Positions 1-4,989 of a DNA stretch of 6,821 nt are shown piece after piece. Position 1 is the stretch's first letter; every line of letters begins with the position of its first letter. Position numbers and translations under genes: made by a program. The DNA comes from Desulfobulbaceae bacterium (GTDB taxonomy: Bacteria; Desulfobacterota; Desulfobulbia; Desulfobulbales; Desulfocapsaceae): the NCBI GenBank assembly GCA_030599175.1, contig JAUVON010000153.1, forward strand, positions 1 to 6,821. Direction: 5' to 3'. The notes under the pieces were generated by a model that ran no database searches, was not told the origin of the DNA, and saw nothing but the letters and a program-made list of their open reading frames with translations.

Positions 1-872
1 CCACCCAGTTTTTCGATCAGTCCGTCATATCTTCCCCCGGCACATACGGCAGACTGTGCACCAAGGTCTGTGGTGGTAAACTCAAAGGTGGTTCGGCAGT
101 AATAATCAAGCCCCCGAACCATGAATTTATTGAGACTGTAATCAACACTCAGCTGCTGCAAAGCACCCTGTACCCCGGAAAAATGAGTCTTGCAGTCGGC
201 ACAAAGGTGTTGAAGAATGGACGGCGCCAGCTCAACCTGCTCCCGGCAATTACTTTTTTTACAATCAAGCACTCTCATCGGGTTAGTAGAACTTCTCCGC
301 TTACAATCTTCACACAACTCGTCCAGACGACTCTCAATAAAAGATAGCAGCCGTATACGGTAAGCAGGTCGACACTGTGGACAACCGAGAGAATTCAACT
401 CAAGGCTCACTGAGATACCAAGTTCTGAAAACAACATTGCTGCCATTGCCATGAGTTCGGCATCCACAAGAGGATTCTCTGAGCCAAGAATCTCAATATC
501 CATCTGATGGAACTGCCTGAGTCTACCCTTCTGCGGCCGTTCATGCCGAAACATCGGCCCAATGGTGAAGAGTCGCTGCACCGGCTTTTGAACATAGAGG
601 CCATGCTCTATATAGGCCCTTAAAAGAGAGGCTGTGGCCTCGGGCCGCATTGTGACCTGCTTGTCGACAAAAGTGTACATCTCCTTTTCGACAATGTCCG
701 TGGCCTCACCAATGGATCTTGCAAAAAGCTCTGTCTTTTCCAGGATCGGTAATCTGATCTCAAAAAAGTTAAATCGCCGAAAGACATCTCGAGCTGTATC
801 TTCCACATACTTCCAAAGTTCAACCTCACCCGGAAGAATATCTTTAAACCCTTTCAGGGCCTTAATCTTCAA
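1..872 (-). CDS. hisS: Histidyl-tRNA synthetase (HisRS), C-terminal part beyond the window
   Basis: Class II aminoacyl-tRNA synthetase that charges tRNA-His with histidine in the cytoplasm. The minus-strand frame is open from 872 to the left edge: 290 codons, where the family usually has about 415-430. The N-terminus reads KALKGFKDILP, typical of HisRS. Motif 2 is FRHERPQKGRLRQFHQ (residues 108-123). The histidine-specific motif RGLDYYCRTTFE starts at residue 253, and AGGRYDGL ends at 285. The missing part is motif 3 and the anticodon-binding domain. I chose a TTG start at 870-872: it places KALKGFKDILP at the usual distance and has GGAG six bases upstream, while no ATG fits. Another TTG lies five codons further upstream. 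Residues 164-227 hold four cysteine pairs (C164/C167, C187/C190, C204/C209, C224/C227), absent from E. coli HisRS as I remember it but present in some Firmicutes and deltaproteobacterial forms. Position 259 is Cys where Thr or Asn is usual. Identification is secure. Confidence 0.96.
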   Translation of the reverse strand, partial: MKIKALKGFKDILPGEVELWKYVEDTARDVFRRFNFFEIRLPILEKTELFARSIGEATDIVEKEMYTFVDKQVTMRPEATASLLRAYIEHGLYVQKPVQRLFTIGPMFRHERPQKGRLRQFHQMDIEILGSENPLVDAELMAMAAMLFSELGISVSLELNSLGCPQCRPAYRIRLLSFIESRLDELCEDCKRRSSTNPMRVLDCKKSNCREQVELAPSILQHLCADCKTHFSGVQGALQQLSVDYSLNKFMVRGLDYYCRTTFEFTTTDLGAQSAVCAGGRYDGLIEKLG

Positions 873-905
873 AACTGTCTCCAAAAATAAGAGAGGGATA
901 AAAGA

Positions 906-922
906 GTGATTAATTTGATCAC
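906..922. repeat. Perfect 5-bp inverted repeat GTGAT-N7-ATCAC in the hisS leader
   Basis: GTGAT (906-910) and ATCAC (918-922) are separated by seven AT-rich bases. The repeat sits just downstream of the predicted hisS transcript start, where a repressor site or a small leader hairpin could act. The half-sites resemble CRP/FNR-family half-sites, but the spacing fits neither the CRP (N6 between TGTGA and TCACA) nor the FNR (TTGAT-N4-ATCAA) consensus. It may be chance. Confidence 0.25.
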
Positions 923-930
923 AACAGCGA

Positions 931-959
931 ATTTAACTGCAATTCAACACTTTTGTCAA
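931..959 (-). promoter_or_regulatory. Candidate sigma70 promoter of hisS
   Basis: On the minus strand TTGACA (954-959, a perfect -35) is followed after exactly 17 bases by TTAAAT (931-936, 4 of 6 matches to TATAAT). This predicts a transcript start near 923-925 and a leader of about 50 bases before the TTG codon. It is the only good -35/-10 pair seen upstream of hisS. Pattern match only. Confidence 0.5.
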
Positions 960-1068
960 GCACCGCCGCAGCGTCCAATCTTTAAACCAGTCACTGCCAT
1001 ATGGTTTTCTCTGTTATGATTTCAAGCCGATACAATATTTTTTGACCCATTTTCCATATCATACTCCC

Positions 1069-1097
1069 TTGACAAAACAGGGGAAGAGAGGCATTAT
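1069..1097 (+). promoter_or_regulatory. Candidate sigma70 promoter of the oxidoreductase-pcnB unit
   Basis: TTGACA at 1069-1074 is a perfect -35. After a 17-base spacer comes CATTAT at 1092-1097 (4 of 6 matches to TATAAT). The predicted start near 1104 gives a leader of about 40 bases to the ATG at 1144. It faces away from the hisS promoter, so this 271-bp region serves two divergent units. Pattern match only. Confidence 0.5.
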
Positions 1098-1128
1098 CTT
1101 GTTTTCTATCCTACAATGTTATAATTAA

Positions 1129-1142
1129 AGGAGTTGTCTCCT
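1129..1142 (+). promoter_or_regulatory. Shine-Dalgarno site inside a small perfect hairpin
   Basis: AGGAG (1129-1133) is the ribosome-binding site for the ATG at 1144. It is followed by the loop TTGT and then CTCCT (1138-1142), its exact complement. In RNA this 5-bp stem would pair the whole core Shine-Dalgarno and end one base before the start codon. The stem is short, so any effect on initiation is uncertain. Confidence 0.45.
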
Positions 1143-1143
1143 C

Positions 1144-2130
1144 ATGAAATTGCCTGCTCTTAAAATCGGTAAATTTAGTGCTTCGTTTCCTCTAATCCAG
1201 GGGGGAATGTCCGTACGTGTCTCCACCTCAGCACTTGCCGCTCCTGTTGCTGAATGTGGTGGCATTGGCGTCATAGGCGGATCAGGTATACCCTCGGAGG
1301 AACTCAACGAAGATATAAAAAAAGCCAAATCTGCAACTGATGGTGTAATCGCAGTAAATATCATGTACGCCATGAAGGACTTTACCGAGCTGGTAATGAG
1401 TTCCATTGATGCAGGAATTGACATGATAATTACCGGAGCCGGATTTTCCCGTGATATCTTCAAGATCGGTAAAAAATACAATACTCCTGTTGTTATGATC
1501 GTTTCATCACCGGCCCTGGCAAAACTGGCTGAAAGACTTGGAGCATCTGCCGTTATCGTTGAAGCTAAAGAGGCAGGGGGACACCTCGGTACGGATAAGC
1601 CTCTAAGAGAACTTTTTCCAGCGGTCAGGGACGTTATAAAAAAGATACCCCTGATCGCAGCAGGCGGCATTACCAATGGCTACGAAATGGCCGAAATGAT
1701 GGATAAATACGGCGCTGACGGGGTACAGATCGCCTCACGCTTTGTCCTCAGTGAAGAATGCGACGTCGCCGATGAGTTTAAACAGGCTTACCTGGACGCA
1801 AAGAAGGAAGACATTGTCCTTACTTCCAGCCCGGTCGGCCTTCCTGGCCGCGCCTTGAATAACCCATTTGTCAAGGCGATGAATGCCGGCGAAGATGTCA
1901 GCACCAAGAAATGCCCATATGTTTGTATTAAAAATTGCAGCCATCTATACTGCATCAACACGCGACTTACACTGGCCCGTGACGGCAATACCAGAGACGG
2001 TCTCATCTTCTCCGGAGAGAACACCTACAAAATGGATAAAATTCTCTCTGTCGCTGAAATTTTCAAGCAATTCAAAAAACAGGCGGAATCAGTTTATAAA
2101 GCAGGGCGAGGGTTCAGTCCTGCAGTTTAA
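1144..2130 (+). CDS. FMN-dependent nitronate monooxygenase / FabK-like oxidoreductase family protein
   Basis: A 328-residue TIM-barrel flavoprotein of the 2-nitropropane dioxygenase family. Members oxidise alkyl nitronates, reduce enoyl-ACP (FabK) or act as NAD(P)H:flavin oxidoreductases; the sequence does not decide among these. Visible family marks are PLIQGGM (residues 16-22) at the barrel entrance, EAGGHLG (143-149) with His147 at the catalytic-histidine position of nitronate monooxygenases, PLIAAGGI (169-176) for FMN phosphate binding, and DGVQIASRF (192-200). SPVGLPGRA (229-237) leads into a C-terminal cysteine cluster, C257-x3-C261-x3-C265-x4-C270, which I associate with a subgroup common in anaerobes and absent from classic FabK. 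No signal peptide or membrane segment is seen, so it is cytoplasmic. The ATG follows AGGAG by ten bases. It precedes pcnB by 18 bp and probably shares its transcript. Family assignment is firm; substrate unknown. Confidence 0.88.
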   Translation: MKLPALKIGKFSASFPLIQGGMSVRVSTSALAAPVAECGGIGVIGGSGIPSEELNEDIKKAKSATDGVIAVNIMYAMKDFTELVMSSIDAGIDMIITGAGFSRDIFKIGKKYNTPVVMIVSSPALAKLAERLGASAVIVEAKEAGGHLGTDKPLRELFPAVRDVIKKIPLIAAGGITNGYEMAEMMDKYGADGVQIASRFVLSEECDVADEFKQAYLDAKKEDIVLTSSPVGLPGRALNNPFVKAMNAGEDVSTKKCPYVCIKNCSHLYCINTRLTLARDGNTRDGLIFSGENTYKMDKILSVAEIFKQFKKQAESVYKAGRGFSPAV

Positions 2131-2148
2131 TAAACAGCCTCTCCAATC

Positions 2149-3522
2149 ATGATTCCAGCAAAAAAAGTCCACACAGCTACTGTGCCTTCTGCTAATGGCG
2201 CCAATGCCCTGATAATACCCCATGAGCATCATCCACTCACTTTGGAAATGATTGATTCGGATGCTCTTCACGTACTCAGGAAATTGAATAATGCAGGTTT
2301 TACCGGTTATCTGGTAGGGGGTGGAGTACGGGATCTTTATCTCGGGAAAAAACCTAAAGATTTTGATATCAGTACGAATGCAAAGCCTGGTCAATTACGT
2401 AAACTTTTCCCCAACAGCTGCACCATCGGTCGACGATTCAGACTGGTTCAAGTCTTCTTTAAAAAAGGTAAGATAATTGAAGTCTCAACTCTGCGTTCCT
2501 TAAGCGAACATGACCTTGACGGGCCGGAGCAGGTTCTTGCCCCCAATAATACCTTCGGCACCCTGGGTGAAGATGCCCAACGCCGGGATCTCACAATTAA
2601 CTCCCTGTTTTATGAGATTAAAAACAATACCATCATCGACTATGTGGAAGGAGTAAAAGATCTCCAAAACTCCATTGTCCGAATGGTCGGCACCCCTGTA
2701 AAAAGAATCACCCGCGACCCGGTTCGCATGATGCGCGCCATTCGCCACAGTGCAAGGAATGACTTTAAAATTGAGAAACATACCTGGAAGGCAATCTGTT
2801 CAAACAGCGACAAACTCACCTTCTGCCCGCCCTCCAGGCTGCGTGATGAAATTATTAAAGAGTTCTACAGCGGTGCTGCCTCCCCCTGGTTTGAGCTGGC
2901 ACTGGAGTCAGGTATTTTCCCTGCCCTTTTCCCCCTCTACAGCCCTATCCTTTCGAAAGGTTCCCGAGGTAGTACTAATTCCAGAACACAACTCTCCCGG
3001 CTGTTCAAAACCATAGATCAGACAAATGCAACGGCACTGGAGCACAAAATACACCGCCAGCCTGACTTCTTTTTCTTCGCCCTCATCCTTATACCCTGGG
3101 CTGAGTCCCGATACCAGATTTTCAGCACCTTCTATAAGGGATCGCAGCTTTTTCAGATATCAAAGCGGATGCGCAGTGAACTCGATCAAACACTTGGAAC
3201 CGACCTTAATCTTCGCCGTTCCCTCCGACAGGAAATTGTCAATCTGCTGACCAACCTCTCAACTCTTATTCATAATAGGAAAAATAACAGCTGGCCAAAG
3301 TGGTTGATGAAAAAAAGCTACTTTAGTAAATGTTCACTCTTCTACAGTTTTTATATTGAAACCACTGGAGGAGAACCTGTCACAGAGCAACAACTAAAAA
3401 TTGAATCGCCCCCTAGACAACACAGGTCACAAATATCTTCAACCAAAAAAACGTCAACCCACAGAACCAAACCCGCTTTTTCCCACAAGAGCAAAGGCTC
3501 CATCTTCGGCTTCAAGAAATAG
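2149..3522 (+). CDS. pcnB: PcnB-type poly(A) polymerase (class II nucleotidyltransferase)
   Basis: Predicted to add 3' adenosine tails to RNA and so mark transcripts for decay. Its 457 residues compare with about 465 for E. coli PcnB. The N-terminal IPHEHHPL (23-30) and LVGGGVRDLYLGKKPKDFD (55-73) place the catalytic acids at Asp71 and Asp73; IIEVSTLR (109-116) may supply the third acid, Glu111. IGRRFRLVQV (93-102) closely matches the motif reported to separate bacterial poly(A) polymerases from CCA-adding enzymes, with Thr92 replacing an aliphatic residue. EDAQRRDLTINSL (141-153) and DPVRMMRAIRHSA (190-202) are further family blocks. The tail from about residue 415 is basic and low-complexity, as in RNA-binding tails of PcnB. 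No clear Shine-Dalgarno precedes the ATG and an in-frame stop lies at 2131, so translation may be coupled to the upstream gene; GTG at codon 12 is the next candidate. CCA-adding activity is the alternative but less likely. Confidence 0.88.
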   Translation: MIPAKKVHTATVPSANGANALIIPHEHHPLTLEMIDSDALHVLRKLNNAGFTGYLVGGGVRDLYLGKKPKDFDISTNAKPGQLRKLFPNSCTIGRRFRLVQVFFKKGKIIEVSTLRSLSEHDLDGPEQVLAPNNTFGTLGEDAQRRDLTINSLFYEIKNNTIIDYVEGVKDLQNSIVRMVGTPVKRITRDPVRMMRAIRHSARNDFKIEKHTWKAICSNSDKLTFCPPSRLRDEIIKEFYSGAASPWFELALESGIFPALFPLYSPILSKGSRGSTNSRTQLSRLFKTIDQTNATALEHKIHRQPDFFFFALILIPWAESRYQIFSTFYKGSQLFQISKRMRSELDQTLGTDLNLRRSLRQEIVNLLTNLSTLIHNRKNNSWPKWLMKKSYFSKCSLFYSFYIETTGGEPVTEQQLKIESPPRQHRSQISSTKKTSTHRTKPAFSHKSKGSIFGFKK

Positions 3523-3833
3523 CACCGATGTTCAAGTTGTGCGAACATGTCATGCTCGCCCCACATTCTGCGACCAGCACCTGCAACTATCCATTTTCAT
3601 TACTTCATCACCTCACAAAAGGATATTCAACCAATTACTCCTTGATATCTCCCCCATCAAATGGTACTTCTTGACAATTAATCCAGCAACAGGCGTACCT
3701 ACACAACAATCAGCCCTTCTGGTTGTGCAATAAACGCACTGTTTGCACAACCAATTTATATTTTTTCGGCATTGATGATGTCGTTGCAATTGCGCTTCGA
3801 GCATAATTGTTGCCAAAGCAATAGGAGGTTGAT
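3523..3833. other. Gene-free region between pcnB and the hydrogenase operon
   Basis: These 311 bp hold no ORF with protein-family character. From left to right I see TTGACA at 3671-3676, a perfect -35 with no good -10 at 16-19 bases (only weak hexamers such as CGTACC). Next is the 11-bp inverted repeat at 3720-3753 with a T-rich tract after it. TATATT at 3757-3762 and CATAAT at 3802-3807 are -10-like but lack matching -35 boxes. A strong AGGAGG at 3823-3828 sits five bases before the hydrogenase ATG. The hydrogenase promoter must lie here or read through from pcnB, but I cannot fix it. No sigma54 -24/-12 element with correct spacing was found. Confidence 0.7.
3720..3753 (+). terminator. Perfect 11-bp inverted repeat with T-rich tail: terminator or operator candidate
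   Basis: TGGTTGTGCAA (3720-3730) is repeated in exact inverted form as TTGCACAACCA (3743-3753) around a 12-base loop. A T-rich run, 3755-3766, follows directly on the plus strand. This fits a rho-independent terminator for the upstream unit, though the stem is only about 45% GC, the loop is long and it lies about 200 bp after the pcnB stop. A dimeric-regulator operator upstream of the hydrogenase genes is the main alternative; half-site TTGTGC and position would suit that. I cannot choose between them. Confidence 0.4.
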
Positions 3834-4919
3834 ATGGCAGACACGGTAAACAGGACTCTGGATCCGCAAGTTGATCGGCGCGGTTTCCTTAAGGGATGCA
3901 CAATGGCTGCAGCCGCTTTAGGGCTATCCGATGCTATGATTCCAAAACTTGTAGAAGCCGCAGCAACAGCGGAACGGCCACGGGTTATCTGGCTCCATTT
4001 CCAGGAATGCACAGGATGTACAGAAACTCTGCTCCGTGGCTCTCATCCGGATCTGGCACGTCTTATTCTCGATATTATTTCACTTGACTACCATGAGACC
4101 GTAATGGCTGCTGCCGGTCATCAGGCTGAGCACAACCTGATGGAAACAGTTGAAAAGCATCCTTTTATACTGGTTGTAGAAGGTGCAATCCCAAGAAAAG
4201 ATGGTGGCATTTACTGTAAAATTGCCGGCAAAACAGCGATGGATATACTTGCGGAAGTCGCCCCGAAGGCTTCGGCAATTATCTCTATTGGAACCTGCGC
4301 CTCCTTTGGCGGCGTGCAAGCTGCTTCACCAAATCCAACAGGTGCTGCCGGAGTTCAAGACTACCCTGAATTAGTCGGTGGCACACCCATCATAAACATT
4401 CCAGGCTGCCCCCCTAACCCGATCGCCTTTTTAGGAACCGTCCTCCACTATCTCACCTTCAAGAGACTGCCTGCTTTGGACAGCATGAACCGTCCGCTCT
4501 TTGCTTATGGTCGCAGGATCCATGACCAATGTGAAAGAAGGGCCCACTTTAATGAAGGTCGTTTTGTCGAACAATACGGTGACGAATTTCATAAACTTGG
4601 CTACTGCCTTTATAAGGTCGGCTGTAAGGGACCTGAGACATTTGCAAATTGTCCCGCTGTACGTTTTAACGATGTGAGTGTATGGCCGGTAAGTGTTGGT
4701 CATGGCTGTACAGGGTGCACCGAACCGAATTTCTGGGACACCATGACACCTTTCTATGAGAGACTGCCAAATGTTACAATCCCTGTTGCCGGCATTGTAG
4801 CAGGCGCAGATTCAGTCGGTAAAAAAGTACTGGGTGTAACAGCTGCCGCCGTCGGGATTCATGCCGCCGTCGGGATTGGTAAACGATTGGTAAAAGGTAA
4901 AAGCAGTGATGATGAATAA
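3834..4919 (+). CDS. [NiFe] hydrogenase small subunit, Tat-exported and membrane-anchored (HybO/HyaA-like)
   Basis: Electron-transfer subunit of a periplasm-facing uptake hydrogenase, carrying electrons from the NiFe site through three Fe-S clusters. The 361-residue precursor starts with a Tat signal: DRRGFLK at 14-20 and a hydrophobic stretch, with cleavage likely near residue 47. Proximal [4Fe-4S] ligands appear as C59 and C62 (ECTGC), C155 and C192 (GCPPNP). Distal cluster ligands are H230, C233, C258 and C264; the medial [3Fe-4S] cluster has C273, C292 and C295. The CTGC motif, not CTCC, argues against the O2-tolerant six-cysteine proximal cluster, although C128 (GIYC) is present as in E. 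coli HybO. A hydrophobic C-terminal segment, about 331-348, followed by a basic tail is a membrane anchor; its AAAVGIHA resembles HyaA. AGGAGG lies five bases before the ATG. The large subunit follows 70 bp downstream. Group 1b or 1c is my tentative class. Confidence 0.96.
   Translation: MADTVNRTLDPQVDRRGFLKGCTMAAAALGLSDAMIPKLVEAAATAERPRVIWLHFQECTGCTETLLRGSHPDLARLILDIISLDYHETVMAAAGHQAEHNLMETVEKHPFILVVEGAIPRKDGGIYCKIAGKTAMDILAEVAPKASAIISIGTCASFGGVQAASPNPTGAAGVQDYPELVGGTPIINIPGCPPNPIAFLGTVLHYLTFKRLPALDSMNRPLFAYGRRIHDQCERRAHFNEGRFVEQYGDEFHKLGYCLYKVGCKGPETFANCPAVRFNDVSVWPVSVGHGCTGCTEPNFWDTMTPFYERLPNVTIPVAGIVAGADSVGKKVLGVTAAAVGIHAAVGIGKRLVKGKSSDDE
4844..4877 (+). repeat. In-frame tandem duplication, 16-bp identical units 18 bp apart
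   Basis: TGCCGCCGTCGGGATT occurs at 4844-4859 and again at 4862-4877. The period of 18 bp equals six codons, and the two copies encode successive AAVGI units inside the C-terminal membrane anchor of the hydrogenase small subunit. Identical codon use in both copies suggests a recent slippage duplication rather than independent selection for the same residues. Confidence 0.8.
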
Positions 4920-4933
4920 CAGCCTTTACCAGC

Positions 4934-4954
4934 GCCAGGAAAACAATTCCCGGC
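4934..4954 (+). other. Imperfect hairpin between the hydrogenase small- and large-subunit genes
   Basis: GCCAGGAA (4934-4941) can pair with TTCCCGGC (4947-4954) around the loop AACAA, with one A-C mismatch out of eight positions. It lies 15 bp after the small-subunit stop and has no T-run behind it, so it is unlikely to be a terminator. A role in mRNA stability or subunit ratio is possible but unproven. Confidence 0.35.
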
Positions 4955-4976
4955 ACATGACAATCTAACAACTTAT

Positions 4977-4981
4977 GGAGG
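4977..4981 (+). promoter_or_regulatory. Shine-Dalgarno site that fixes the large-subunit start at 4990
   Basis: GGAGG lies eight bases before the ATG at 4990, a normal spacing. The upstream in-frame ATG at 4975 overlaps this very site and has no ribosome-binding site of its own. Starting at 4990 gives MAQRITIDPITRIEGH, the usual N-terminus of HybC-type large subunits. Confidence 0.85.
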
Positions 4982-4989
4982 TTTCACAT

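Noticed and set aside
634..909. 91-codon plus-strand ORF opposite the start of hisS
   Set aside because: It is antisense to strongly conserved HisRS codons and has no protein-family character.
1125..1676. 183-codon minus-strand ORF opposite the flavin oxidoreductase
   Set aside because: Its translation is low-complexity (many Ser, Ile, Pro and Ala) with no family resemblance, and it mirrors the conserved codons of the plus-strand gene. It is a shadow frame.
3534..3560. Possible terminator directly after pcnB (GCGA...TCGC)
   Set aside because: Only four base pairs with an 11-base loop and no T-run; too weak to support.
3671..3700. TTGACAATTAATC as a full promoter resembling the E. coli trp -35 region
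   Set aside because: The -35 is perfect, but no acceptable -10 hexamer lies 16-19 bases downstream, so it is noted only as an isolated box.
3401..3733. 110-codon plus-strand ORF running from pcnB into the spacer
   Set aside because: It overlaps the PcnB coding frame, has no clear ribosome-binding site or family character, and ends inside the inverted repeat.
3734..3750. Possible sigma54 -24/-12 promoter (CGCAC...TTGCA) before the hydrogenase genes
   Set aside because: The gap between CAC and TTGC is three bases, where the sigma54 consensus needs five, and the upstream GG is missing.
4975..4989. Upstream ATG adding five residues (MEVSH) to the hydrogenase large subunit
   Set aside because: This ATG overlaps the Shine-Dalgarno that serves the ATG at 4990, and the family N-terminus begins at 4990.
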